A stretch of DNA of 64,000 nt from Candidatus Phyllobacterium onerii (GTDB taxonomy: Bacteria; Pseudomonadota; Alphaproteobacteria; Rhizobiales; Rhizobiaceae), in NCBI RefSeq assembly GCF_028331445.1, contig NZ_JAQMHX010000007.1, positions 186,001-250,000 of the forward strand, read 5' to 3'. This document shows, in pieces, positions 37,087 through 47,002 of the stretch. How positions within the stretch are numbered: the first letter of the stretch is position 1; every line of letters begins with the position of its first letter. The notes below the pieces were generated by a model. The model was given only the letters and a program-made list of their open reading frames with translations. It searched no databases and was not told the origin of the DNA. The translations under genes and the position numbers were made by a program.

Positions 37087-37283
37087 GTGTGCGGAACTCT
37101 TAATTCTATTGGTGTGAAATGGGAAAGGGAAATGACGATGCCTGAATGCAGTGCCACTAAAAATGGCCGAAGATTGCTGTGGCGGTATTTCCGGAGAGGA
37201 GGCCCTTGTCTAGCCAATCATGGCCATAAGGGCAAGAGATTTCATCAGTGGTATTGATCACTGACTAAAATTTTTATTATCAA

Positions 37284-37823
37284 TCAAAATGGCTTTATGA
37301 TGACCATGATCACAATAATGACCATCAGCACGGTCGGTACCTCATTCATCATACGCCAGAAGCGAACCGTCTTCACGTTTCGATCCTCTGCAAATAGCCG
37401 TACCGCCTGGGAAAAATACCCATGCACGCCCGAAAGAATGAGAACAGATAGAAACTTGACGTGAAACCACCCATCCATGTAAGCGGCCGATTGCCAGGCA
37501 AGCCACAGCCCCGCGAGCCAGGTCACACCCATGGCGGGATCGATGATCGCCTTCAACAGGCGATTTTCCATCACCTTGAAGGTTTCGGATTGGACTGAAC
37601 CCAGTTCGGCAGCGCAGTGATAAACAAACAATCGCGGCAAATAGAGCATGCCAGCCATCCACGAGATAACGGCTATGACATGGATCGCTTTAACCCATGG
37701 ATAGGCACCGCTAGGATATAGGAAAACCAGCGTGATGACACAAAGCGCCACAGCCGCAGCGATCAACCGCGGCAGAACTGGAATTTTCTTCGATTCCGTA
37801 TTGGTCAATTTGATATCGCCCAT
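37284..37823 (-). CDS. hemJ: protoporphyrinogen oxidase HemJ
   Basis: 179 residues with four membrane segments. The conserved block KAIHVIAVISWMAGMLYLPR holds the heme-ligand His48; NEVPTVLM is also typical. HemJ (UPF0093) oxidises protoporphyrinogen IX to protoporphyrin IX in bacteria lacking HemG and HemY. It is 21 bases downstream of hemE, so the two heme genes form an operon. Confidence 0.92.
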   Translation of the reverse strand: MGDIKLTNTESKKIPVLPRLIAAAVALCVITLVFLYPSGAYPWVKAIHVIAVISWMAGMLYLPRLFVYHCAAELGSVQSETFKVMENRLLKAIIDPAMGVTWLAGLWLAWQSAAYMDGWFHVKFLSVLILSGVHGYFSQAVRLFAEDRNVKTVRFWRMMNEVPTVLMVIIVIMVIIKPF

Positions 37824-37844
37824 ATTGCCTGCTTCCCTTGAGAA

Positions 37845-38879
37845 TCAGGTCCGGATAGTTGCCTGACGTACGCGGTTTACCATCTGCTCGACATGAGACA
37901 CCGGCGCATCCGGTGTAATGCCATGACCCAGATTGAAAATCAGTGGTCCCTGACCCAACGCATCCAGAATAGCATCGATACCCTCATCCAGAGCCCGACC
38001 ACCGGCAACGACGCGCAAGGGATCGAGATTACCCTGAACGGCCCCACCACCCTGCAATGAAGAGGCCATGGAAAGCGGCACCGACCAATCCAGTCCGAGT
38101 GCGGTGACACCGGTACGTTCCCGATAGTTCACATAAAGCCCACCCGCACCTTTGGGGAAACCGATGATCGGAACATCCGGATGGACTTCGCGAACCTTTT
38201 TAACGATTGCCGCAACAGGCGCCACGCAAAACTGCTCGAAACAGGCTTCATCGAGAACACCAGACCAAGAATCGAAAATCTGCACCGCATCGGCACCCGC
38301 ATCGATCTGACGGATGAGGTATTCAGCGGACACATCCGCGAGCTCGTCCAACAGCTTTTGGAATGCTTCCGGGTTGCGATAGGCAAAAAGCCGAGCGGGA
38401 GCCTGATCCGGTGTGCCGTGTCCGGCAATCATATAGGTCGCCACCGTCCAGGGCGCCCCACAGAAGCCAAGCAAGGTTGTTTCCGTAGGGAGTTGCTGCC
38501 GTAACAGCCGCACCGTCTCGTAGACTGGCTCCAGGCGATCGGCAGCACCTTTCGATTCCAGCCAGAATATCCCGTCCTTGTCGATCGGGGTCATCAGGGG
38601 CCCACGTCCTTCCTCAAAGCGAAGATCGCGGCCGAGCGCGTGCGGGACAACCAGAATATCAGAAAACAGGATCGCCGCATCGAAACCAAAACGGCGAATA
38701 GGCTGCATGGTTACTTCGACAGCCAGATCTGGCGAATAGCACAGGTCGAGAAAGCTGCCTGCGTTCTTTCGCACTTCTCGATACTCGGGAAGATAGCGCC
38801 CCGCTTGGCGCATCATCCAGATTGGTGGAGGAAAGACAGTCTCGCCTCCAAGGACTTTCATCACTTTGCGAACCATCAT
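37845..38879 (-). CDS. hemE: uroporphyrinogen decarboxylase
   Basis: 344 residues. The signature [17 protein letters not shown] (about 17-33) holds substrate-binding arginines; [13 protein letters not shown] is the second family block. It decarboxylates uroporphyrinogen III to coproporphyrinogen III in heme synthesis. In Caulobacter and Sinorhizobium the chromosome origin lies immediately upstream of hemE, and the same holds here. Confidence 0.96.
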   Translation of the reverse strand: MMVRKVMKVLGGETVFPPPIWMMRQAGRYLPEYREVRKNAGSFLDLCYSPDLAVEVTMQPIRRFGFDAAILFSDILVVPHALGRDLRFEEGRGPLMTPIDKDGIFWLESKGAADRLEPVYETVRLLRQQLPTETTLLGFCGAPWTVATYMIAGHGTPDQAPARLFAYRNPEAFQKLLDELADVSAEYLIRQIDAGADAVQIFDSWSGVLDEACFEQFCVAPVAAIVKKVREVHPDVPIIGFPKGAGGLYVNYRERTGVTALGLDWSVPLSMASSLQGGGAVQGNLDPLRVVAGGRALDEGIDAILDALGQGPLIFNLGHGITPDAPVSHVEQMVNRVRQATIRT

Positions 38880-39274
38880 TGGTCACTCCGGTCTATCTTA
38901 CAAAAAAGAAATTTAGATCTATTTGGATTTTCTGATTCTTAGAGTCTGTTTGTAATGGGAATTACCACATTGCCAGAATTTTCCCACAACGAACAATTCC
39001 GGGTCAAATCCAGAATAACTACACCCAAGTTTCCAAGGGTAGTGGTAAAAACCAAGATAGGTCAATGATATCAATAATTTAACTTAGTATCAATTGTGGA
39101 TAGTCCTGTGAAAGCCATGGGAAAACAGACGAAAAGTCGCAATAGTCCACAGAATTGCAAACGGTCGGAAGAAATTCCCACAGGTAGGCTCGCTGTGGAT
39201 GACTTGCCAACAATTCACATGGCTGCCATCAGTTGTGGACGCGCTGGCACTTTGTCCCCAGTCATCAACAAGAC
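38880..39274. other. oriC: probable chromosomal replication origin (oriC)
   Basis: An AT-rich 395-base gap between divergent hemE and ppsR, the place of the origin in other alphaproteobacteria. DnaA-box-like 9-mers (consensus TTATCCACA): 39095-39103 (8 of 9, reverse), 39194-39202 (8 of 9, reverse), 39143-39151 (7 of 9) and 38980-38988 (7 of 9), with weaker ones at 39174 and 39234. An A/T-rich stretch at 38897-38940 could be the unwinding element. Two GANTC (CcrM) sites lie at 38934 and 38942. Flanking genes read away in both directions. Confidence 0.8.
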
Positions 39275-40108
39275 ATGGAATTTTCTGTGACGAAACCGAT
39301 AAACTACTTTCATCTTCATATGATCTCTGATGCGACGGGAGAGACTCTCATCGCAGCCGGTCGTGCCGCCGCGGCACAATATGCCCATGCGCGGGCGATT
39401 GAGCATGTCTATCCACTGATAAGGACCGAAAAGCAGATCAAAAGAGTGCTGGAAGGCATAGATGCCGAGCCGGGTATCGTCCTTTACACGATCGTCGATC
39501 AGCGGCTTGCTGCCATGATCGACGACACTTGCGCGGCAATCGGTGTTCCGTGCGTCTCCGTTCTCGAGCCGGTCCTCACGTTGTTCCAATCCTATCTGGG
39601 TGCTCCGGCGGGGCGGCGCGTCGGCGCCCAGCACGTTCTCAATGCAGAATACTTCCAACGGATTGACGCGCTCAATTTCACAATGGAGCACGATGATGGC
39701 CAGCTTCCCCCGGATATCGAGGAAGCGGATGTCATTCTGATCGGCATTTCGCGCACGTCGAAAACGCCAACCAGTATCTACCTCGCCAATCGCGGTATCA
39801 AAACCGTCAATGTTCCCATCGTTATCGGGGTGCCTATACCAGACGTTCTTGTGAAATCCGAACGGCCACTAATTGTCGGACTGGTCGCCTCAGCAGAACG
39901 TATTTCACAGGTACGTCAGCACCGTGTTCTGGGCGCGGCACTCAGCTTCGACGCCGATCATTATCTCGATCGTGCCAATATTATAGAAGAACTCACCTAT
40001 GCACGGCAGATTTGCCACCGGCATAACTGGCCGATGATCGATGTTTCTCGCCGTTCGATTGAAGAAACCGCGGCGGCGGTTCTTGCCCTGCGTTCGCAGG
40101 GACGGTAA
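39275..40108 (+). CDS. ppsR: pyruvate, water dikinase / PPDK regulatory protein (DUF299)
   Basis: About 277 residues. [15 protein letters not shown] near the start and the P-loop-like GISRTSKT (157-164) identify the bifunctional Ser/Thr kinase-phosphorylase that switches PpsA or PPDK on and off by ADP-dependent phosphorylation. Starts at 39275 (ATG) or 39287 (GTG) are both possible; 39233 seems too long. It is first of a plus-strand series ppsR-maf-aroE-coaE-dnaQ leading away from oriC. Confidence 0.9.
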   Translation: MEFSVTKPINYFHLHMISDATGETLIAAGRAAAAQYAHARAIEHVYPLIRTEKQIKRVLEGIDAEPGIVLYTIVDQRLAAMIDDTCAAIGVPCVSVLEPVLTLFQSYLGAPAGRRVGAQHVLNAEYFQRIDALNFTMEHDDGQLPPDIEEADVILIGISRTSKTPTSIYLANRGIKTVNVPIVIGVPIPDVLVKSERPLIVGLVASAERISQVRQHRVLGAALSFDADHYLDRANIIEELTYARQICHRHNWPMIDVSRRSIEETAAAVLALRSQGR

Positions 40109-40136
40109 CGCATCGCTGGTCAAGGGAGAACCAAAC

Positions 40137-40730
40137 ATGGATATCATTCTCGCCTCCAAAAGCCCTTTCCGTGCCACATTGTTGAAAAACGCTGGTATTG
40201 CTTTCACCGTTCAGTCAGCTGACATCGATGAGCGTGCTGTGGAGGCGCCCTTATATGATAGCGGCGCAACGCCAGACGATGTCGCTCAGATTCTGGCGGA
40301 GGCAAAAGCTCTGGATGTCAGTGAGCGCAACCCTTCCGTACTAGTGATCGGTTCCGATCAGACCCTTTCCCTGGGCGATGAGATAGTGCACAAGGCGGAA
40401 GACATGGAGGCTGCGCGCCGGCAGTTACTGAAACTGTCTGGAAAAACGCATCACCTCAACAGCGCGGTCGTTCTCGCCAAGGATGGCCAGACATTGTGGC
40501 GGCACGTGTCGGTCGCGCGCATGACTTTGCGCGATCTTGATCCGGGCTTCATTGGTAGATACCTGTCGCGCGTTGGAACTATCGCTTTGCAAAGTGTCGG
40601 CGCCTACCAAATCGAGGGCGAAGGCGTTCAGCTGTTCGAAAAGGTCGATGGCGACTATTTCACCATAGTGGGTTTACCGCTTTTACCGTTGCTCGCCGAG
40701 TTACGCCGTGAGGGCGCGATAGATGGCTGA
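40137..40730 (+). CDS. Maf-like nucleotide pyrophosphatase
   Basis: 197 residues. [17 protein letters not shown] at the start and SDQTLSL in the middle are Maf/HAM1-type nucleotide-binding elements; members hydrolyse non-canonical or modified NTPs (dTTP, UTP, m7GTP). AGGGAG precedes the ATG at 40137. The stop overlaps the aroE start by 8 bases. The exact substrate is not readable; YceF-like specificity is possible. Confidence 0.88.
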   Translation: MDIILASKSPFRATLLKNAGIAFTVQSADIDERAVEAPLYDSGATPDDVAQILAEAKALDVSERNPSVLVIGSDQTLSLGDEIVHKAEDMEAARRQLLKLSGKTHHLNSAVVLAKDGQTLWRHVSVARMTLRDLDPGFIGRYLSRVGTIALQSVGAYQIEGEGVQLFEKVDGDYFTIVGLPLLPLLAELRREGAIDG

Positions 40731-41580
40731 TCATCCAAAGGCATTTGTGACGGGATTCCCTATCCGCCACTCGCGTTCGCCGTTGATCCACGGCTATTGG
40801 CTAAAGAAGTATGGCCTGGAAGGCTCGTATCAGGCCATCGAGATTGCGCCGGAAGGCTTTACTGATTTTGTCCGGAGCCTGCAGAACAATGGTTACACCG
40901 GCGGCAACGTTACAATACCGCACAAGGAGACGGCTTTTGCGTTGTGCAAAAAACGCGACAGTGCCGCAGAAGATATCGGCGCTGTCAACACGCTGTGGTT
41001 TGAGGATGGGGAGTTGTGGGGTGGTAATACCGATGCCTATGGTTTCCTCGCCAATCTGGATGCCCTCGGCCCGGGCTGGGACAATGGCGATAAAGCGCTG
41101 GTTCTCGGCGCCGGCGGCGCCAGTCGTGCAGTCGTTTATGCGCTGAAGCAGCGAGGATTTAATGATATCCGCATAGTTAATCGCACGGTGGACCGAGCGC
41201 AGGCCCTTGCGGATCGCTTTGGGCACGGGGTTAGCGCGCACGGATGGCGGGCAATTCCCGAGTTGCTGCAAGACGCCACATTCATTGTCAACACGACGTC
41301 ACTGGGCATGGAAGGCGAGGATGATCTGACCATTGATCTTTCGTCCGCAAATGCAAATCCCTTGTTGACCGACATTGTCTATGTTCCGCTGGAAACACCG
41401 CTGCTGAAGGCCGCGCGGGCGCATGGGCTGAGAACCGTGGACGGTCTTGGCATGTTGTTGCACCAGGCTGTTCCCGGTTTCAAACATTGGTTTGGTGCCA
41501 CACCGGAAGTCACACCGGAACTGCGTGCAATCATTCTCGCCGATATGGACAGATCAAACCATAGTGGGCAATCCAGATGA
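40723..41580 (+). CDS. aroE: shikimate dehydrogenase
   Basis: 285 residues. [11 protein letters not shown] near the start binds shikimate, [10 protein letters not shown] carries the catalytic lysine, and [13 protein letters not shown] binds NADP. It reduces 3-dehydroshikimate in aromatic amino-acid synthesis. Coupled by overlap to maf (8 bases) and coaE (4 bases). Confidence 0.95.
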   Translation: MADHPKAFVTGFPIRHSRSPLIHGYWLKKYGLEGSYQAIEIAPEGFTDFVRSLQNNGYTGGNVTIPHKETAFALCKKRDSAAEDIGAVNTLWFEDGELWGGNTDAYGFLANLDALGPGWDNGDKALVLGAGGASRAVVYALKQRGFNDIRIVNRTVDRAQALADRFGHGVSAHGWRAIPELLQDATFIVNTTSLGMEGEDDLTIDLSSANANPLLTDIVYVPLETPLLKAARAHGLRTVDGLGMLLHQAVPGFKHWFGATPEVTPELRAIILADMDRSNHSGQSR

Positions 41581-42158
41581 TCGTGCTTGGCCTGACGGGT
41601 TCAATCGGCATGGGCAAGTCAACATCCGCTCAAATGTTCATTGACGAAGGAATACCGGTTTACTCGGCCGATGAGACTGTGCATCGGCTTTATTCTGGTG
41701 CGGCCGCTGCATTGATCGAAGCGGCGTTTCCTGGAACGACCGAAGACGGCAAGGTGGATCGCACGAAACTTTCCGCCGCGGTCATGGGAAATCCCGTGGC
41801 CCTGAAAAAGCTCGAAGCGATTGTCCATCCGCTTGTTCGGGCCGAGGAAAACCGATTTCGAGATGACGCGCGCGCCAGCGGTGCGAAACTGATTGTCGTC
41901 GATATTCCTCTGCTCTTCGAAACAGGCGCTGAAGACCGGGTTGACAAGATACTCGTCGTTACCGCGCCTGAAGAAGTGCAACGAAAACGGGTTCTCGAAC
42001 GTCCCGGCATGACGGCCGACAAGCTGGACGCCATTCTGGCACGCCAGACTCCGGATGCGGAAAAGCGCGCCCGCGCCGATTTCATCATCGACACACGCCG
42101 TAATTTTGTCGTCACCCGAGATGAAATTCGCAGGATTATCAGTGTGCTCACAGTATAG
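41577..42158 (+). CDS. coaE: dephospho-CoA kinase
   Basis: 193 residues. The P-loop is GSIGMGKST (8-16), with DIPLLFETG as the substrate-side block. It adds the 3'-phosphate in the last step of coenzyme A synthesis. The start overlaps aroE (ATGA). Another CoA gene, coaA, lies later in the window. Confidence 0.95.
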   Translation: MIVLGLTGSIGMGKSTSAQMFIDEGIPVYSADETVHRLYSGAAAALIEAAFPGTTEDGKVDRTKLSAAVMGNPVALKKLEAIVHPLVRAEENRFRDDARASGAKLIVVDIPLLFETGAEDRVDKILVVTAPEEVQRKRVLERPGMTADKLDAILARQTPDAEKRARADFIIDTRRNFVVTRDEIRRIISVLTV

Positions 42159-42227
42159 AGGGGAAACATCCAGTCCCCACTTGCCCGCATTGGCCAATTC
42201 GTGGAACTTGGGCAAAGGGGTGATTCC

Positions 42228-42938
42228 ATGCGCGAAATCATATTTGATACAGAAACAACCGGCCTCGACCGGCTTGATGACCGGGTCATAGAGATCGGTG
42301 GCGTTGAGCTTATCAACCGGTTCCCTACCGGACGGACATTCCACGTCTACATCAATCCCGAAGGGAAGGTCATCCATCCTGATGCGCTGGCCGTGCACGG
42401 TATCAGCAATGACAAGCTGGCCGATAAGCCGCTTTTCGCCGGGATACTCCATGACTTTCTCGATTTTATCGATGGGGCGAAATTGATTGCCCACAATGCG
42501 ACATTCGATATGGGCTTCATAAATGCGGAGCTCAACCGGCTCGGCCATCCGCCAATCCACAATGACCGCGTCGTGGATACACTGGCGCTGGCGCGGCGAA
42601 AACATCCGATGGGGCCGAATTCGCTCGACGCCCTCTGCAGGCGCTATGGTATCGACAACAGCCACCGCACGATGCACGGCGCTCTGCTGGATTCGCAGCT
42701 CCTGGCCGAAGTCTATATTGAGCTTATCGGCGGCAAACAGGCTGCACTTGGCCTTACGATTGCCGAACAGGCAGACAATCGGCAGCCTGGCGATGTTTCC
42801 GGAACAATTATCATTTCCCGCCGACCAATACCGCTTCAACCTCGTTTGACCGAGGCTGAGAAAATGGCCCACGCGCACCTGGTTGAAAAGATTGGCGACA
42901 AGGCCATCTGGAACGAACGCATAGCTTCTGCTGCTTGA
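42228..42938 (+). CDS. dnaQ: DNA polymerase III epsilon subunit (proofreading exonuclease)
   Basis: 236 residues. Exo I is FDTETTG (Asp7, Glu9), Exo II HNATFDMGFIN, and Exo III lies in MHGALLDSQLLAEVY. The C-terminal part is the alpha-subunit-binding tail. AAAGGGG precedes the ATG at 42228. dnaQ downstream of coaE close to oriC is conserved in Rhizobiales. Confidence 0.94.
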   Translation: MREIIFDTETTGLDRLDDRVIEIGGVELINRFPTGRTFHVYINPEGKVIHPDALAVHGISNDKLADKPLFAGILHDFLDFIDGAKLIAHNATFDMGFINAELNRLGHPPIHNDRVVDTLALARRKHPMGPNSLDALCRRYGIDNSHRTMHGALLDSQLLAEVYIELIGGKQAALGLTIAEQADNRQPGDVSGTIIISRRPIPLQPRLTEAEKMAHAHLVEKIGDKAIWNERIASAA

Positions 42939-42941
42939 ATA

Positions 42942-42968
42942 AAAAACCCGGGCGAGACCCGGGTTTTT
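42942..42968. terminator. bidirectional terminator between dnaQ and secB
   Basis: AAAAACCCGGG (42942-42952), loop CGAGA, CCCGGGTTTTT (42958-42968): a perfect stem with A and T runs. Confidence 0.92.
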
Positions 42969-42988
42969 CAACTTTAGTTAGCCTTGGC

Positions 42989-43495
42989 TCAGCTGACTTG
43001 CGCCTTGGCCTGCTCTTCGGCCATGCGCTGCTGGAACATTTGCGCGAAATCGATCGGGTCGATCATCAGCGGGGGGAACCCGCCATTGCGTGTGGCTTCT
43101 GCAATGATCTGGCGGGCGAACGGGAACAGCAGGCGCGGGCATTCGATGAACAGCAGCGGCAGGAGGTGTTCCTGCGGGAAACCGACAAGCCTGAAAACAC
43201 CGCCATAGACGAGTTCGGCATTGAAAAGGACATCCTTGCCTTCGCTCGCCTTTGCTGACAGCGTGAGAACGACATCAAAATCGTTTTCGGCGATCGGATT
43301 GGCATTGACGTTGACATTGATGCTGATACCGGGTGCATTTTCGCGCGGACGGAGCGACAAAGGAGCGCCGGGGCTTTCGAAAGAAAGGTCCTTTACATAC
43401 TGCGCCAGAATATTCAGCGTCTGCTGTTGAGCGGAACCGTTGCCATTTGTCGCTTCATTGCCGTTCTCGGCCTTTTCATCAGGCTTTTGAGCCAT
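42989..43495 (-). CDS. secB: protein-export chaperone SecB
   Basis: 168 residues. After a Gln/Asn-rich N-terminus, [16 protein letters not shown] opens the SecB fold and [22 protein letters not shown] closes it. The tetramer keeps preproteins unfolded and hands them to SecA. Convergent with dnaQ across a shared terminator. Confidence 0.95.
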   Translation of the reverse strand: MAQKPDEKAENGNEATNGNGSAQQQTLNILAQYVKDLSFESPGAPLSLRPRENAPGISINVNVNANPIAENDFDVVLTLSAKASEGKDVLFNAELVYGGVFRLVGFPQEHLLPLLFIECPRLLFPFARQIIAEATRNGGFPPLMIDPIDFAQMFQQRMAEEQAKAQVS

Positions 43496-43623
43496 TGTCT
43501 GGAAACCTTCTTCTGTTACGTCCGCTTTGCACGGTCATCGAATGAATGCAGGGTCGCTAGCATGTGTGTTTCAACGAGGCAAGGCTTTCGCACTAGTCTC
43601 ATAGTTCAATGGCACGCCGAATT

Positions 43624-44106
43624 CTACTGTTTGGGGTTCCACGGCGAGTCCGGATCTGGCTTGCTCGAGTAATCTTCCGGATCGAGCTCGATGACCCGGT
43701 CCTTGATGCGCGATGTGTCGGGGCGGCCACGACGGTGCTGGCCAGAATCGACAACGACCACACGATCACTGATGCAACGCCAGCCAAAGTCACGAACGGC
43801 GGGGATGAAAAGCAGCAGGCCTATTATGTCGGTGATGAATCCAGGTATGATCAGCAGCAACGCCGCGAAGACCAGCATGACACCATGCACCAGTTCGCGT
43901 TTTGGTGTGCGGCCAGCGGCTGTTTCTTCGCGGATTTTCTGGATGAGGCCGAGGCCTTGAAAGCGTAGCAGGAATACGCCGACAAAAATCGACAGGATTA
44001 TCAGACCGAGTGTCGCTAGAACACCGATCTTGCTGCCGACTACAATGAAACCGGCGATTTCAAGAAATGGCAAAGCCAGAACGAAAAGGGGCACAAGAGA
44101 TCGCAA
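43624..44106 (-). CDS. fxsA: FxsA family membrane protein
   Basis: 160 residues with two long membrane hairpins (about 4-48 and 70-105) and a hydrophilic tail. PLFVLALPFLEIAGFIVVG is the FxsA opening. E. coli FxsA lessens F exclusion of phage T7 when overproduced; its normal role is unknown. Divergent from the Tim44-like gene. Confidence 0.87.
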   Translation of the reverse strand: MRSLVPLFVLALPFLEIAGFIVVGSKIGVLATLGLIILSIFVGVFLLRFQGLGLIQKIREETAAGRTPKRELVHGVMLVFAALLLIIPGFITDIIGLLLFIPAVRDFGWRCISDRVVVVDSGQHRRGRPDTSRIKDRVIELDPEDYSSKPDPDSPWNPKQ

Positions 44107-44284
44107 ACTAATTTACCTTTCAAAGGACATATCCGGATATTATCCATAGCCGGTGTCAATTTCATGCCTATATAGGATAGCGTGAAGAGTATTTGTATGA
44201 TTGCACTTGGCAATCTATATGTTTTTGGTATTTCGACGGAAGATTGAAAGCCGTAAACGAACATTAGGACGAATGGCAGGCGAC

Positions 44285-44980
44285 ATGGAATATCTGGACT
44301 TCGGAACGATTTTCTTTTTCGTGGCAGCAGTGGTGATTTTCCTGCAGCTGCGCAAGGTCCTTGGTCGCCGCACTGGCAGTGAACGCCCGCCATTCAACCC
44401 CTATACACGTACCGCCGATGCCGATGACAAGGCCAAGTCTGGCGACAATGTCGTTTCGTTGCCACGACGCGGCGACGTGAAGGAAAACAGCTTCGAAAAG
44501 ATCGATGCCATTTCCAAGCCGGGTACGCCATTGAATGACGGCCTGCGCGCCATCCAGGACGCAGATCCTGCATTCGAGCCTGCGAAGTTCCTCGAAGGTT
44601 CGAAAATGGCCTATGAGATGATCGTCATGTCGTTTGCCGATGGTGACCGCAAGACGCTGAAGACGCTTCTGTCGCGCGAAGTCTTCGATGGTTTTGTTTC
44701 TGCCATTACCGATCGCGAAGCGCGGGGCGAGAAAGTGCAGTCATCATTCGTCGGGATCAACAAGGCGGAAATCATCGGCGCGGAAATGAAGGGCACTGAG
44801 TCCCATGTTACGGTGCGCATCACCAGCGAACTTATTTCGGCAACGCTCGACAAGGATGGCGTCGTGATCGATGGTGACAAGGAAGCGGTTGCAGAGGTCA
44901 AGGATGTCTGGACCTTTGCGCGCGATACGCGGTCGAAAGACCCGAACTGGAAGCTGGTCGCGACTGAAGCCGAAGACTAA
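44285..44980 (+). CDS. Tim44/TimA-like membrane-anchored protein
   Basis: About 231 residues: one N-terminal membrane anchor (about 6-24), a charged linker, and a C-terminal Tim44-like domain (about 95-228). Mitochondrial Tim44 recruits Hsp70 to the import channel; bacterial relatives are inner-membrane proteins of unclear role. An alternative ATG lies 12 bases upstream at 44273. It leads a tight operon with mltA, an Smr gene and an HTH gene. Confidence 0.85.
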   Translation: MEYLDFGTIFFFVAAVVIFLQLRKVLGRRTGSERPPFNPYTRTADADDKAKSGDNVVSLPRRGDVKENSFEKIDAISKPGTPLNDGLRAIQDADPAFEPAKFLEGSKMAYEMIVMSFADGDRKTLKTLLSREVFDGFVSAITDREARGEKVQSSFVGINKAEIIGAEMKGTESHVTVRITSELISATLDKDGVVIDGDKEAVAEVKDVWTFARDTRSKDPNWKLVATEAED

Positions 44981-44982
44981 AC

Positions 44983-46083
44983 ATGTTGTCATCCCTCTTC
45001 AAACCGGTGGATTTCGCTGACTGCCCCGGTTGGCGGGATGACCAGCACCTCGAAGCGTTTCGCGCTTTCGTTCGGTCGGCAGAACGGGTCCAGGAAAAGC
45101 CCTACAAATCCGGATCGCTCGGGATCAGTTTCGAAGCCCTTGCACCGATCTTTGCTGATTCACGTGAAACAATCGTCGAATCCGACGGCGAAGCAAGGAT
45201 CTTCTTCGAGAAATGGTTCCGCCCGGCGCTCATAGACAATACCGAAGCAGTCAATGGTTTTGTGACCGGCTTCTACGAACCGGAAGTGGTTGCCTCGCCG
45301 GTTCGCACAGCGAGGTTTACCGTTCCATTCCTGCGCCGTCCCGCGGATTTGGTCGATATCGACGACAACAACCGGCCTGAGGGCTTTGATCCTTATTTTG
45401 CCTTTGCGTGGCAAACTCCGGCGGGGCTCGTCGAATATTTCGACCGGCCAGCCATCGAAAGCGGGGCGCTCGAGGGACGAGGACTGGAGATCGCTTATGT
45501 GGAAAGCCAGATCGATGCTTTTTTCATCCACGTGCAGGGCGCTGCACGGTTAAAGATGACCGACGGTCGCTTGCACCGCATCACCTATGCGGCAAAGACC
45601 GGACATCGGTTCACCGGCATTGGCAAGATCCTGCTCGAAAGCGGTGAAGTCGCGCCGGAAAGAATGTCTATGCAATCCATCCGTAGCTGGCTTGCCGATC
45701 ACCCGGACAAAGCTCAGGCACTGATGTGGAACAACCGCTCTTACATCTTCTTTCGCGAAGCCGACGTTGACGATGCAACGATGGGGCCAATCGCTGCTGC
45801 GAAAGTCCCCCTGACGGGCGGCCGGTCGCTTGCAGTCGACCGGCTCCTGCACACATTTGGCACGCCGTTCTATATTCATGCACCGGATTTAAAGGCTTTT
45901 GGTGGGGAACGCTTTGCGAGGCTGATGATCGCGCAGGACACAGGCTCGGCCATCGTCGGTTCGGCACGTGGCGATCTCTTTGCCGGTTCTGGCGATGTGG
46001 CGGGCGAAATCGCTGGGGGTATCCGCCATAAGGCGGATTTCTATGCGCTGGTTCCCCGTGTCCTTCTGGCAGCAGACCGATGA
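44983..46083 (+). CDS. mltA: membrane-bound lytic murein transglycosylase A (MltA/3D domain)
   Basis: 366 residues. The MltA barrel includes VNGFVTGFYEPEV and DAFFIHVQGAARL, and the C-terminal 3D domain ends with catalytic Asp in QDTGSAIVGSARGDLF. It cleaves peptidoglycan glycan strands with formation of anhydro-muramic ends. No signal peptide or lipobox is visible at the N-terminus, which is odd for a periplasmic enzyme. A one-mismatch parS site lies in codons 58-63. The stop overlaps the Smr gene (ATGA). Confidence 0.9.
   Translation: MLSSLFKPVDFADCPGWRDDQHLEAFRAFVRSAERVQEKPYKSGSLGISFEALAPIFADSRETIVESDGEARIFFEKWFRPALIDNTEAVNGFVTGFYEPEVVASPVRTARFTVPFLRRPADLVDIDDNNRPEGFDPYFAFAWQTPAGLVEYFDRPAIESGALEGRGLEIAYVESQIDAFFIHVQGAARLKMTDGRLHRITYAAKTGHRFTGIGKILLESGEVAPERMSMQSIRSWLADHPDKAQALMWNNRSYIFFREADVDDATMGPIAAAKVPLTGGRSLAVDRLLHTFGTPFYIHAPDLKAFGGERFARLMIAQDTGSAIVGSARGDLFAGSGDVAGEIAGGIRHKADFYALVPRVLLAADR
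45156..45171. other. parS-like site 4 (inside mltA)
   Basis: TGATTCACGTGAAACA differs from the consensus at one base. It sits on the other side of oriC from sites 1-3. Confidence 0.75.
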
Positions 46084-46634
46084 AGAAGAAGTCAGCAAAG
46101 GACGAATTCGCCACTTTGGAGGACCGGATCCTCTGGGAAACGGTGGCCAAGACTACCCGCCCGCTCAAGGGCAAGGAGAAGCCCATTTTTCTGATCGATG
46201 AAAAGAAAGAGCCGGTTTCGATGCATCCATCTGCACCGGAAAATCCGAGGCCGCTCGCCGCAGTGGCGGAGGCGAAGCCGGCGCCGGCACATCGCCTTCA
46301 TCCAATCGATCGGCCAACACACAAGAAGATCGCCAAGGGTCGGGTTGTCATAGAAGCGAGGATCGATCTGCACGGCCTGACCCAAAGCGAGGCCTATGGC
46401 TTGCTTCTCGGGTTCCTGCAACGCGCCCATCTGCGCAAGCTTCGGCATGTTCTTGTCATCACCGGAAAGGGCTCATCCATGGGCAGCGATGGCGTGCTAC
46501 GTCAAGCGGTTCCCATGTGGTTCATGACGCCGTCGTTTCGCATCCTGGTCAATGGCTATGAAGATGCTGCTCGCAATCATGGCGGCACAGGTGCGATCTA
46601 TGTTCGTATGCGCCGTCAGCTGGAGGCACTGTGA
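46080..46634 (+). CDS. Smr/MutS2-type domain protein
   Basis: 184 residues. A charged N-terminal part (1-85) precedes an Smr domain with DLHGLTQSEAY (about 96-106) and VLVITGKG (about 122-129), the hallmarks of Smr nucleases. Stand-alone Smr proteins bind or cut nucleic acids, in some cases stalled-ribosome mRNA. Coupled to mltA and the next gene by 4-base overlaps. Confidence 0.87.
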   Translation: MKKKSAKDEFATLEDRILWETVAKTTRPLKGKEKPIFLIDEKKEPVSMHPSAPENPRPLAAVAEAKPAPAHRLHPIDRPTHKKIAKGRVVIEARIDLHGLTQSEAYGLLLGFLQRAHLRKLRHVLVITGKGSSMGSDGVLRQAVPMWFMTPSFRILVNGYEDAARNHGGTGAIYVRMRRQLEAL

Positions 46635-47002
46635 CGCCTTTTGGTGCAAAATTGCGCGATCTGCGCTCGGAACGCGGCATCTCGCAAAAGGATATGGCCA
46701 AGTCGATCGGAGTATCGGCTGCCTACCTGTCAGCTCTCGAACACGGTCGGCGCGGTCAGCCAACATGGGACAAGCTGCAGCGCATTATCCAGTATTTCAA
46801 TATTATCTGGGACGAGGCCGAGGAACTGCAGCGGCTGGCGATGATCTCGGACCCGCGCATCGTCATCGACACCGGGGGGCTTTCACCCGCCGCAACGGAA
46901 CTTGCCAACGTTCTTGCCACAAAGATCGGCGATATCGACGAAAAAACGGCCCGTCTCTTGATCCGGACAATGGAAGCAGTGCCGGAAAAGCGAAAACGCT
47001 AG
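46631..47002 (+). CDS. XRE-family helix-turn-helix regulator
   Basis: 123 residues from a GTG start overlapping the Smr stop as GTGA. The helix-turn-helix lies at about 7-60: LRDLRSERGISQKDMAKSI, then SAAYLSALEHGRRG. The C-terminal half is helical without a known ligand domain. Last gene of the Tim44-mltA-smr operon; it may control that operon. Convergent with the DUF1402 gene. Confidence 0.88.
   Translation: MTPFGAKLRDLRSERGISQKDMAKSIGVSAAYLSALEHGRRGQPTWDKLQRIIQYFNIIWDEAEELQRLAMISDPRIVIDTGGLSPAATELANVLATKIGDIDEKTARLLIRTMEAVPEKRKR

Noticed and set aside
41619-42971. 450-codon minus-strand open frame
   Set aside because: It lies antisense to coaE and dnaQ, which have clear motifs and ribosome sites; the minus-strand product resembles no family and is a codon-bias shadow.
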